Assembly: GCA_964414715.1 (NCBI GenBank)
Contig: CAYPXN010000042.1
Coordinates: 1 to 18,807, forward strand
DNA length: 18,807 nt
Source: CAYPXN01 sp964414715
GTDB taxonomy: Bacteria; UBA10199; JADFYH01
Direction of reading: 5' to 3'
Shown: in pieces, positions 7,021-14,463 of the stretch
How positions within the stretch are numbered: the stretch's first letter is position 1
Layout of the letters: each line of letters opens with the position of its first letter
Translations under genes and position numbers: made by a program
The notes under the pieces: generated by a model
Databases searched by the model: none
What the model was told of the DNA's origin: nothing
Seen by the model: only the letters and a program-made list of their open reading frames with translations

Positions 7021-8754
7021 CTAGGAACGTCCTTTTTTGGACTGAATGACTGTCTTTTTAGGTGCTTTGGTAAGTTTTTTAGGTTTGTGGGAAATGCTTG
7101 ACAAAGCAGACCCACTTTGCAGTTCTTTTTTCTGCTTTAATTCAGTCCAATTCCCTTTTCTTTTAAAAGCCAAGGCATGCGCTACAAAACTGTCAAACAA
7201 GGGGTGGGGATGCATCGGACCTGACTTGAACTCTGGATGAAACTGACAGGCAATAAAGTAAGGATGATTTTTATATTCAATGATTTCTACCAGAGATCCA
7301 TCCGGAGAAAGACCTGAAAAAAGAAAATCCTTTTCTACAAACTTTTCACGATAAACATTATTAAATTCGTATCGATGGCGATGTCGTTCTGAAATTTCTT
7401 TCTCACCATAAACCTGATAAGCGAGGGTATTTTTCTCAATCACACAAGGATATGCCCCCAAACGCATGGTAGCACCCTTGTTTAATACCGCTTTTTGTTC
7501 TTCCATCAAATCAATCACGGGATGCGGGCTATGGGCATCAAACTCCCGACTATTCGCTTTTTTCAAATGGAGAGCATTCCTGGCAAACTCAATACAGGCA
7601 ATTTGCATTCCCAAACAAATTCCAAAAAAGGGAATCTGTTTCTCACGGACATATTGAACGGCCTTGATTTTACCTTCCACACCCCGATCCCCAAAGCCTC
7701 CCGGAACCAAAACCCCGTCCACCCCTTCAAGAACAAGAGCCGGATCTTGTTTTTCAAGCTCTTCCGAATCAATAAACTTCAAATTCACCTTGGTGTTATT
7801 TTTAAAACCACCATGCTTCAGGGCTTCATTCAAACTTTTATAACTATCTGTAAGATGAACATACTTACCCACAATTCCAATGGTAATTTCCTGATCCAAA
7901 TTCTGAATGCGGTTTACCAAAGATTTCCAATCCGCCAAATCGGGTTTGCGAGTCCAGATATTGAGAAGCTCAACAATCTTTTCATCCACTCCTTCTTCAT
8001 GAAGGACCATTGGAACTTCATAAATACTTTTCACATCGGAAGCAGTAAAAACACAGTCTGGAGCCAAGTTACAAAACATGGCAATTTTAGACTTAATTTC
8101 TTTGGAAAGCGGATGATCGGTTCGACACAAAAGAATATCCGGCTGAATCCCGATTTCACGAAGCTTCTGGACACTATGCTGCGAAGGCTTGGTTTTTAAT
8201 TCTCCCGCGGCCGCAATGTAGGGCACCAAAGTTAAATGAACATAAATGACATTTTCTTCACCCACATCGTAACGGAATTGACGAATGGATTCGAGGAAAG
8301 GCAGTGATTCAATATCTCCTACTGTTCCCCCAATTTCCACAATCACCAAATCAACATCCTGGGCCACTTTCATAATGCGGCCCTTGATTTCATCGGTAAT
8401 ATGGGGAATCACCTGAACCGTTTTTCCAAGATATTCTCCGCTGCGTTCTTTTTGGATAACGGAGTGGTAAATTTTACCGGTAGTCACATTATTGAGGCGA
8501 CTCAAATTCGCGTGGGTAAACCTTTCATAGTGGCCCAAATCAAGATCTGTTTCTGCACCATCATCCAACACAAACACTTCACCGTGCTGGAAGGGATTCA
8601 TGGTTCCCGCATCCACGTTGATATAAGGATCCAATTTTAAAATAGTAATTTTTAAACCACGATTTTCGAGAAGGGCACCGATAGAAGCCGATGCCAAGCC
8701 TTTTCCCAAGGAGGATACAACGCCACCTGTTACAAAAATAAATTTGGTTTTCAT
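7021..8754 (-). CDS. pyrG: CTP synthase
   Basis: This enzyme converts UTP to CTP with glutamine and ATP. The 577-residue protein begins MKTKFIFVTGGVVSSLGKG, the invariant N-terminus, so the ATG at 8752-8754 is preferred over in-frame starts further up. The amidoligase domain shows HGEVFVLDDGAETDLDLGHY and EIGGTVGDIES. The class-I glutamine amidotransferase domain shows VPGGFGDRG, the nucleophile Cys380 in FFGICLGMQ, and HPEFKSGPMHPHPLF. Beyond the normal end there is a Lys-rich tail of some 30-40 residues (KPKKLTKAPKKT...), absent from the 545-residue E. coli enzyme. The 116-bp gap upstream to argC is AT-rich. A weak promoter-like pair TTGATT/TACAAA with a 17-bp spacer lies at 8791-8819, so pyrG may be transcribed separately. 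Confidence 0.98.
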   Translation of the reverse strand: MKTKFIFVTGGVVSSLGKGLASASIGALLENRGLKITILKLDPYINVDAGTMNPFQHGEVFVLDDGAETDLDLGHYERFTHANLSRLNNVTTGKIYHSVIQKERSGEYLGKTVQVIPHITDEIKGRIMKVAQDVDLVIVEIGGTVGDIESLPFLESIRQFRYDVGEENVIYVHLTLVPYIAAAGELKTKPSQHSVQKLREIGIQPDILLCRTDHPLSKEIKSKIAMFCNLAPDCVFTASDVKSIYEVPMVLHEEGVDEKIVELLNIWTRKPDLADWKSLVNRIQNLDQEITIGIVGKYVHLTDSYKSLNEALKHGGFKNNTKVNLKFIDSEELEKQDPALVLEGVDGVLVPGGFGDRGVEGKIKAVQYVREKQIPFFGICLGMQIACIEFARNALHLKKANSREFDAHSPHPVIDLMEEQKAVLNKGATMRLGAYPCVIEKNTLAYQVYGEKEISERHRHRYEFNNVYREKFVEKDFLFSGLSPDGSLVEIIEYKNHPYFIACQFHPEFKSGPMHPHPLFDSFVAHALAFKRKGNWTELKQKKELQSGSALSSISHKPKKLTKAPKKTVIQSKKGRS

Positions 8755-8870
8755 CTGGAAGATCCCAAGTTGCAAATAATTGATTTGTTTTTTGTAAAAG
8801 CTTAGCAAAAGGCAATCAAAAAACACAACAGTTTTGTAGAAAAGAATCTTATAAAATTTTCTAAATTCAA

Positions 8871-9908
8871 TTAGGGAATATGAGGAAACAAACTCAAGCC
8901 CAAATCTTCTTCAAAGCCTGAAATAAGATTGAAGTTCTGAAGAGCTTGTCCGGCAGCACCTTTTGTCAGATTGTCGATGGCAGACAAAACCACGATTCGG
9001 TCTACTCTTTCATCATAAATTGCAGCAATATCACAAAAATTGGTCGCCCTTACATCCTTAACATTGGGCAAAGTTCCTTCGGGTTTAATTCGGACAAATT
9101 TTTCATTTTTGTAGAAGTTTCTGAACACCTTCAAAACATCCGCTGTCTTCAATTTCCTGAATGGCTTCACATAAATTGTAGACAAAATTCCTCGATCGAT
9201 AGGAAGCAAATGGGGAGTAAAACTCACAAAAATTTTTTCACCGGCCAAGTCCGAAAGGGTTTGCTCAATTTCAGGGGTGTGTCGGTGAGATCCTACCTTA
9301 TAAGCTTTAAAACCCTCATTTACTTCGCAAAAAAGAAAATCTACACTGGCAGATCGTCCTGCTCCACTGGTACCCGATTTGCTATCTATTATAATAGAGT
9401 CGAGGGCAATCATCTTTTCCTTGAGCAAAGGGGCCAAAGCCAAGGCAACAGAAGTAGGATAACAACCCGGATTAGCTACAATTTTCGCTGATTTAATCTT
9501 ATCTCGATAGAGTTCGGGCAAGCCATAGACAGCTTCCTTAAGAAGTTCGGGACATTGATGTTTATCATACCACTGCTCATATTCTTTAGCAGACTTTAGC
9601 CTAAAATCGGCGGAAAGGTCGATTACCTTCACTCCAAAATCCCTCAATTGAAGCACTGCTTCCTGAGAGGCTTTATGAGGAAGACATAAAAAGGCAACCT
9701 GGATTTTTTTGGCAACTTCCTTGGGATAAAAAGGCTCTAAAGTAAGGTCGCAGAGACCTTGAAAAGCAGGATACGCTTCCGAAAATTTTTGCCCGGCACT
9801 TTTTTCGGAAGTCAGCAATTTCAAATTCACTTTTGGATGAGCCAATAATAAGCGAACTAGCTCTATTCCTGTATATCCGGTCGCACCTATCACACCTACG
9901 TCTATCAT
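8871..9908 (-). CDS. argC: N-acetyl-gamma-glutamyl-phosphate reductase
   Basis: ArgC carries out the NADPH-dependent third step of arginine synthesis. The protein has 345 residues, a typical length. It has the N-terminal dinucleotide motif VGVIGATGYTGIELVRLL, the catalytic Cys149 in VANPGCYPTSVALAL, GTSGAGRS, and the His motif GSHRHTPEIEQ. The ATG at 9906-9908 starts directly before the nucleotide-binding motif. An in-frame ATG at 9930-9932 would add eight residues, and neither has a convincing ribosome binding site. A still longer reading frame would run into the divergent gene at 9975 and is rejected. No other arginine genes are nearby. In many deltaproteobacteria argC follows rplM-rpsI directly; here one opposite-strand gene intervenes. 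Confidence 0.96.
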   Translation of the reverse strand: MIDVGVIGATGYTGIELVRLLLAHPKVNLKLLTSEKSAGQKFSEAYPAFQGLCDLTLEPFYPKEVAKKIQVAFLCLPHKASQEAVLQLRDFGVKVIDLSADFRLKSAKEYEQWYDKHQCPELLKEAVYGLPELYRDKIKSAKIVANPGCYPTSVALALAPLLKEKMIALDSIIIDSKSGTSGAGRSASVDFLFCEVNEGFKAYKVGSHRHTPEIEQTLSDLAGEKIFVSFTPHLLPIDRGILSTIYVKPFRKLKTADVLKVFRNFYKNEKFVRIKPEGTLPNVKDVRATNFCDIAAIYDERVDRIVVLSAIDNLTKGAAGQALQNFNLISGFEEDLGLSLFPHIP

Positions 9909-9974
9909 AAATAAGGATATAACGTTTTTCATCTCTGGGTTGAAAGAGAAAAGTTTTCGTAGGATAAAGTTTTT

Positions 9975-10445
9975 ATGACATTTCCCATTAAAATCATCTC
10001 CGGTGGCCAAAGCGGTGTCGATCGGGCGGCTTTGGATGCCGCATTTGCTTTAAATATAGAATGCGGAGGAAGCTGTCCCAAAGGGCGTAAAGCTGAAGAT
10101 GGCCCTATCCCTGATAAATATCCGCTCACAGAAAGTCCCTCTTTCCGTTATGAAGACCGCACACTTCAAAATGTTTTGGACGGGGATGGAACTTTAATTC
10201 TGAGTTGGGGAAAATTGAGTGCCGGCACTGCCCTCACTCTTCGTTTAGCCCAAAAAAATAAAAAGCCTTTTTTAATTCTGGATTTGCAAAAGCGAATTAC
10301 GTCCAAAAAAATTAAAGAATGGATTCAAGAATATCAAATCAAGACCTTGAATATCGCAGGTCCCCGGGAAAGTCATGCTCCGGGAAAAATTTATAAACGG
10401 GCTTACCAGGTATGCCTGAAGCTTCTTAAGCCAGGAATCCGGTGA
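9975..10445 (+). CDS. SLOG / putative molybdenum-carrier family protein
   Basis: This 156-residue protein has the Rossmann-like SLOG fold seen in the putative molybdenum carrier family. The N-terminal strand and phosphate loop IISGGQSGVDRAALDAA is followed by GGSCPKGRKAEDGPIPDKYPL, then TLILSWGKLSAGTALTL, and a C-terminal NIAGPRESHAPGKIYKRAY. Relatives bind molybdenum cofactor or nucleotides/nucleotide derivatives, but no enzymatic role is established, so the substrate here is unknown. AGGA lies 10 nt before the ATG. It is transcribed divergently from argC (66-bp gap) and convergently with rpsI, and no molybdenum-cofactor genes are near. It may be a later insertion between rpsI and argC. I am confident of the family, not of the function. 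Confidence 0.8.
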   Translation: MTFPIKIISGGQSGVDRAALDAAFALNIECGGSCPKGRKAEDGPIPDKYPLTESPSFRYEDRTLQNVLDGDGTLILSWGKLSAGTALTLRLAQKNKKPFLILDLQKRITSKKIKEWIQEYQIKTLNIAGPRESHAPGKIYKRAYQVCLKLLKPGIR

Positions 10446-10488
10446 TTTTGAAAAACTTTAAACCGCAAAAAGACTACCTAACATCCAT

Positions 10489-10523
10489 AAAAAAACCCAT
10501 CTACCTGAAGTAGATGGGTTTTT
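10489..10523. terminator. Strong bidirectional terminator between convergent genes
   Basis: A perfect 14-bp stem (10491-10504 with 10510-10523, core CCCATCTAC / GTAGATGGG, loop CTGAA) is flanked by an A-run on the left and a T-run on the right. It can therefore terminate transcription in both directions. It serves the plus-strand SLOG gene ending at 10445 and the minus-strand rplM-rpsI operon ending at 10548. Confidence 0.92.
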
Positions 10524-10547
10524 AAAATCATTCCTATAAAACAATAA

Positions 10548-10946
10548 TTATCTTTTACTATACTGAGGACGTCGACGCGCACCATGATGTCCGTATTTCT
10601 TACGTTCCTTGCGTCGGCTATCACGAGTGAGGAAATCCCCTTTACGAAGAGGTTTGCGATAATCAGGATTCAAAGCCAACAAAGCACGTGAAATTCCGTG
10701 ACGAAGCGCACCCGCCTGACCTGAAAGCCCACCACCATCCAAACTAGCCACCACATCAAACTTACCGGTGTTACCAGTGGTTTCAAAAGGTTGCAAAATA
10801 ATCAAACGTAAAGAAGCACGACCGAAGTAGTTTTCCAAACCTTCTCTTTCATTAATAACAAATTTTCCTGTACCCGGAGTAATGATGACTCGGGCAGCAG
10901 AGGTTTTTCTTCGACCTGTTCCATTGAATTTCTTTGTTGAAACCAT
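10548..10946 (-). CDS. rpsI: 30S ribosomal protein S9
   Basis: Ribosomal protein S9, 132 residues. It has GTGRRKTSAARV near the N-terminus, the conserved centre GGGLSGQAGALRHGISRALL, and the basic C-terminal tail ending in the universal SKR, whose last residues contact P-site tRNA. The ATG at 10944-10946 has AAAGGT 6 nt upstream. It lies 21 bp after rplM in the universal L13-S9 pair and ends at a strong terminator. Confidence 0.99.
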   Translation of the reverse strand: MVSTKKFNGTGRRKTSAARVIITPGTGKFVINEREGLENYFGRASLRLIILQPFETTGNTGKFDVVASLDGGGLSGQAGALRHGISRALLALNPDYRKPLRKGDFLTRDSRRKERKKYGHHGARRRPQYSKR

Positions 10947-10967
10947 ATCTATACCTTTATTTTCTCA

Positions 10968-11402
10968 CTAAAAACTTAATTCATAAGGTTGTGCAAGTTG
11001 AGCCACATGAGGATGAGCCTCACCTGCATAAACTTTCAATTTTTTGATTTGCTGACGACTCAAGCGAGAGGCAGGAAGCATTCTTTTCACAGCACGTGTA
11101 ATCAACTCTTCAGGATGTCTCTTGAGCAATTCTTCCGCACTCTTAATTTTCATTCCACCAATATATCCGGAATGATCGTAGTATTTCTTATCCGTTAATT
11201 TCTTGCCGGTAAGCTTGATTTTATCGGCATTCAAAACCACCACAAAATCCCCGGTATCTACATGAGGAGTATAAACGGGCTTGTGTTTGCCTCTTAAAAT
11301 ATTGGCAATCTGAGTGGCTGCACGACCCAAAACTTTATCTTTCAAATCGATAACAAGCCAGTTACGCTTTACTTCATTTTTTTTAGCACTGTATGTTTTC
11401 AT
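10968..11402 (-). CDS. rplM: 50S ribosomal protein L13
   Basis: Ribosomal protein L13, 144 residues. It shows RNWLVIDLKDKVLGRAAT, the GKHKPVYTPHVDTGD motif, KKYYDHSGYIGG, and the C-terminal KLKVYAGEAHPHVAQLAQP. It is the first gene of the L13-S9 operon, with an AGGTG ribosome binding site and a near-perfect promoter about 50 bp upstream. In E. coli this operon is autoregulated by L13 binding to its leader; the short leader here (about 40 nt) shows no obvious structure. Confidence 0.99.
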   Translation of the reverse strand: MKTYSAKKNEVKRNWLVIDLKDKVLGRAATQIANILRGKHKPVYTPHVDTGDFVVVLNADKIKLTGKKLTDKKYYDHSGYIGGMKIKSAEELLKRHPEELITRAVKRMLPASRLSRQQIKKLKVYAGEAHPHVAQLAQPYELSF

Positions 11403-11448
11403 AAACTTATTACACCTAATTTATAGCACCTATCTTTAAGGACGCGCG

Positions 11449-11477
11449 ACAATAGGGGAGAATGATTAATCTGTCAA
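11449..11477 (-). promoter_or_regulatory. Sigma-70-type promoter for rplM-rpsI
   Basis: TTGACA (11472-11477) and TATTGT (11449-11454) are separated by exactly 17 bp. A GC-rich discriminator (CGCGCGTCC) follows the -10, the type often found at ribosomal promoters under stringent control. It lies in the 160-bp divergent gap shared with the gene at 11563. Confidence 0.82.
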
Positions 11478-11509
11478 GAAGGATTAACAACGAATTAACA
11501 AAGTCCTAT

Positions 11510-11536
11510 TTGACTAGCAAGACATTGTTTTATAAG
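11510..11536 (+). promoter_or_regulatory. Possible promoter for the di-iron protein/ptsP pair
   Basis: TTGACT (11510-11515) and TATAAG (11531-11536) are separated by 15 bp, which is shorter than optimal. A good ribosome binding site, GGAG at 11552-11555, follows 7 nt before the ATG at 11563. No better pair is visible in the plus-strand direction of this gap. Confidence 0.35.
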
Positions 11537-11562
11537 GATTTTTAATATTTTGGAGTTTAAAT

Positions 11563-12183
11563 ATGCAATCTGAAAAAGTAAGCTGGGGCCAATTTTTAGA
11601 CCAAGTCACTCAAAACCCTTCCCAACACCATCTTTGGTTAAGGTCTTTAAGTTACTTGGAATACATCGGTTACCGAAAAATGGTGAAAGCGGTTCCTTAT
11701 ACCAAGGTTAACACCGGAGTGTATCATCATTTAAGTGATGAAATTCAGCACAGCTTCATGCTCCGCGAAATTGCAGACAAACAATTTGGAAATTCCCTGG
11801 ACATTGAGAAAGTGACTTCTTTGGTAGACATCGCAGAAAACTACTTCCAAGGACTCGATTCTCAAATTGACGATTGGATTGCCTCAAAACTCGGCAAGAA
11901 AGATGCCTACGCCAGTTATGTTTGGGTAAGTTATACCATCGAAAAACGGGCCATGAAGGTGTATCCCCAATATCTTTCCAAACTTCATGAGCATGCTTTG
12001 AAAGTTGCTATTCAAAAAATCATCAAAGATGAGGCGGATCATTTATCTTATCTGGAAGAAGTCATCGAGAAGTTCCCGGAAGAAATTTCACTCAAAAATG
12101 CTCCCGTACTCACAATAGAAGAAAAATGTTTTGACGGATTCCTCGAAAAGATGAAGCATTATTTTGAACATGTAAAACTTTAA
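11563..12183 (+). CDS. Ferritin-like di-iron carboxylate protein, function unknown
   Basis: This 206-residue, largely helical protein carries the full ligand pattern of a di-iron four-helix bundle: Glu33 (SYLEYIGYRKM), Glu60-x-x-His63 (SDEIQHSFMLRE), Glu127 (YTIEKRAM), and Glu157-x-x-His160 (KDEADHLSYLEE). The order E, ExxH, E, ExxH is that of ferritin-like, rubrerythrin-like and di-iron oxygenase proteins. I do not recognise the specific family, and the N-terminus HHLWLRSLSYLEY and the C-terminal 40 residues are unfamiliar. There is no signal peptide, transmembrane helix or rubredoxin domain, so it is probably cytoplasmic. It lies 21 bp upstream of ptsP on the same strand and is probably cotranscribed with it. 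Iron storage, peroxide reduction, an oxygenase role and redox sensing are all open; the motif reading is firm, the function is not. Confidence 0.75.
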   Translation: MQSEKVSWGQFLDQVTQNPSQHHLWLRSLSYLEYIGYRKMVKAVPYTKVNTGVYHHLSDEIQHSFMLREIADKQFGNSLDIEKVTSLVDIAENYFQGLDSQIDDWIASKLGKKDAYASYVWVSYTIEKRAMKVYPQYLSKLHEHALKVAIQKIIKDEADHLSYLEEVIEKFPEEISLKNAPVLTIEEKCFDGFLEKMKHYFEHVKL

Positions 12184-12204
12184 ACTTCGTGTTAAAAAGA
12201 TAAA

Positions 12205-14463
12205 ATGGCTTTAAGACAAGATTCCCTTAAAACCTTATCGAACATCGCCCAAATTCTCCAGAAATCTCAGGCTTCTGAAAATCCATTGGCTCATATTGTC
12301 ACCATGGTCCGCCAACAAATGCAGGTGGATGTATGTTCTCTTTATATTTTTCAGGAAGACCAGCTCATACTGGTCGCTTCGGACGGTTTGGATGTTTCCT
12401 CGATTGGAAGTGTTCGCATGAGCGTAAACGAAGGGCTCACCGGACTTGCCATTGAAAAAATGCAACCCGTCATCGTCAATGAAGCCCATCGCCATCCCCG
12501 TTTCAAATTTTTTCCAGAAACCGGTGAAGAAAAATTTCATTCCTTTGCCGCTGTTCCCTTGATCAATCGTGATCGCGTGGTAGGCGTTCTCACCATTCAG
12601 ACTGAAGATCCTCGTGAATTCAGCCTCGATGAAATTGAAATTCTCAAACTGATCGCCTTTCAGCTTTCGGGAGTGATTCAAAACCTGGTGGCCCTGGAAG
12701 TACTTCAACACGAAGACAAACACAAAAAATATCATTTTCAACTTTCTGGCATTCCCACAGCTCCCGGTTTCGGAATCGGACCCGCCTTCTTTTTAAGACC
12801 TGGCATCCAACCTGTCATCCTGGGTCCTTCACGTTTAGAAATAAAACCGGAGCAGGAACTTAAAAAACTCAAGACCGCACTTCAAAAAGCGACCGAGGAT
12901 CTTGAAAAACTCGAAAAAAAACTCCGAAAAACTTTCACCAAAAACGAATCAGACATCTTTTACAGTCACCGAATGATTCTGAGTGATCCTGGCTTTTTAA
13001 AACGTCTTAAAAATGAAATCGAAAAAAAGAAGAAGAGCGCGACAGAATCCGTTTCTCATGTACTTGGAGAATACATTCGTGATTTCGAACAAATCGAAGA
13101 TCCCCATTTTCGCGAAAGAATCGCTGACCTTGAAGATCTAAGACAACGATTGTTAGAACGCCTCCTTGGAAAATCCAAAAAAGAACAAAACACCTGGGCA
13201 GGAATTTTAATTACAGACTCACTGGTTCCTTCCGATACCGCACAACTTGATCCGGAAAGAATTTCAGGCATCGTCACAACACGTGGAGGCGCCACTTCTC
13301 ATGCCGCCATTCTTGCCCGCTCTCTTGGAATTCCCGCAGTCATGGGAATTTCAGGTGCCACCACCCAAATAGAACCGGGAGATTTACTCATCGTGGACGG
13401 GAACAAAGGTGTTGTTTACATCAATCCCGAAAAAAATATTTTGTGGGAATATGAAAAGATCCAGGAAAAATTTGCAGATCGGATGGTGAATCTCCAAAAA
13501 ATTGCTGGAGAAAAAGCCATCACACAAGACGGACATTGCATCAGCCTGCAGGCAAATGTGGGGCGACCTTCTGACCTGAAAAGTTTACGCTATGTAGGAG
13601 CAGAAGGGGTGGGGCTTTATCGCACCGAGTTTGCTTTTATTTCAAAAAAGAATCTTCCCAGTGAAGAGGAGCAATTTCAACTTTACAAACAAATTATCGA
13701 AGAAGCCGAAGATCTCAGCATCACTTTTCGTATTCTGGATGCGGGAGGCGACAAACCCATCGCAGGACTTAATCTTACACATGAAGCCAATCCTTTCTTG
13801 GGTTATCGATCGATTCGTTTAAGCTTATCCAAGCCTGAAATTCTCGAAGAACAATTCAAGGCTCTGCTTCGTGCTTCTGCCTTTGGTTCGATTCGAATCA
13901 TGGTTCCCATGATTTCCAGTATCGAAGAAATGGTCGCGGTCAAAAAGATTTTCGAAGAAGTAAAAATAAATTTGCGTTCCAGAAAAATCCCTTTCGATGA
14001 AAAAGTGCCGTTAGGAATTATGATCGAAGTTCCCTCCGCGGTAACCCTTTCTCATTTCTTAGTCCATCATTCCGACTTTTTCAGCATCGGCACCAATGAT
14101 CTTATTCAATACACGCTTGCCGTAGATCGAAATAACGAAAAAGTGGCTTCCTTTTACGAGCCCTTTCATCCGGCCATCATTTCTGCTGTCTGGAAAGTTG
14201 CACAAGTTGGGCTCCAACATAAAAAACCGGTCGGGGTGTGTGGCGAAATTGCAGGAGATCCCCTTATGGGATGTCTGATGATCGGACTCGGCGTCACCCA
14301 ACTATCGATGATCGCAGCGAATATTCCTCTCATGAAAAAAATGATTCGCGAATCTACCTTTCAGGAACTTCAGGAGATTGCGAACAAGGCACTCAAAGCC
14401 TCTACCACCGATGAAATCATGAAAGTACTGGAACCTCTCAAACAGCGGGCGGAAGAGATTTAA
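12205..14463 (+). CDS. ptsP: Phosphoenolpyruvate-protein phosphotransferase PtsP (GAF-EI, EI-Ntr)
   Basis: This second enzyme I, 752 residues, has the size of E. coli PtsP. A GAF domain occupies about residues 20-165 (DVCSLYIF, NEGLTGLAIEKMQPVIVNEA, AAVPLINRDRVVGVLTIQ), followed by EI domains from about residue 178 (SGIPTAPGFGIGPAF). The phospho-His366 is in GGATSHAAILARSLGIPAV, and the PEP-binding blocks are EGVGLYRTEFAFI, NPFLGYRSIRL and SIGTNDLIQYTLAVDRNNEK. The catalytic Cys679 is in VGVCGEIAGDP. In enterobacteria the GAF domain senses glutamine and 2-oxoglutarate and starts the Ntr relay to EIIA-Ntr. Here ptsP is far from ptsN, linked instead to a di-iron protein, and no dedicated NPr is seen. 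The ATG at 12205 has a weak A-rich leader. Its 3' end overlaps the convergent hemH by 26 bp. Confidence 0.96.
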   Translation: MALRQDSLKTLSNIAQILQKSQASENPLAHIVTMVRQQMQVDVCSLYIFQEDQLILVASDGLDVSSIGSVRMSVNEGLTGLAIEKMQPVIVNEAHRHPRFKFFPETGEEKFHSFAAVPLINRDRVVGVLTIQTEDPREFSLDEIEILKLIAFQLSGVIQNLVALEVLQHEDKHKKYHFQLSGIPTAPGFGIGPAFFLRPGIQPVILGPSRLEIKPEQELKKLKTALQKATEDLEKLEKKLRKTFTKNESDIFYSHRMILSDPGFLKRLKNEIEKKKKSATESVSHVLGEYIRDFEQIEDPHFRERIADLEDLRQRLLERLLGKSKKEQNTWAGILITDSLVPSDTAQLDPERISGIVTTRGGATSHAAILARSLGIPAVMGISGATTQIEPGDLLIVDGNKGVVYINPEKNILWEYEKIQEKFADRMVNLQKIAGEKAITQDGHCISLQANVGRPSDLKSLRYVGAEGVGLYRTEFAFISKKNLPSEEEQFQLYKQIIEEAEDLSITFRILDAGGDKPIAGLNLTHEANPFLGYRSIRLSLSKPEILEEQFKALLRASAFGSIRIMVPMISSIEEMVAVKKIFEEVKINLRSRKIPFDEKVPLGIMIEVPSAVTLSHFLVHHSDFFSIGTNDLIQYTLAVDRNNEKVASFYEPFHPAIISAVWKVAQVGLQHKKPVGVCGEIAGDPLMGCLMIGLGVTQLSMIAANIPLMKKMIRESTFQELQEIANKALKASTTDEIMKVLEPLKQRAEEI

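Noticed and set aside
7495..8199. 234-codon plus-strand frame inside pyrG
   Set aside because: It is the complement of conserved CTP synthase sequence, and the translation has no recognisable domain.
9940..9968. Promoter TTGAAA-17-GATAAA for the SLOG gene
   Set aside because: Its start point would fall at the ATG itself, leaving the visible AGGA ribosome binding site outside the mRNA, so the match is probably chance.
12235..12741. 168-codon minus-strand frame inside ptsP
   Set aside because: It is antisense to the GAF domain of PtsP and shows only shadow composition.
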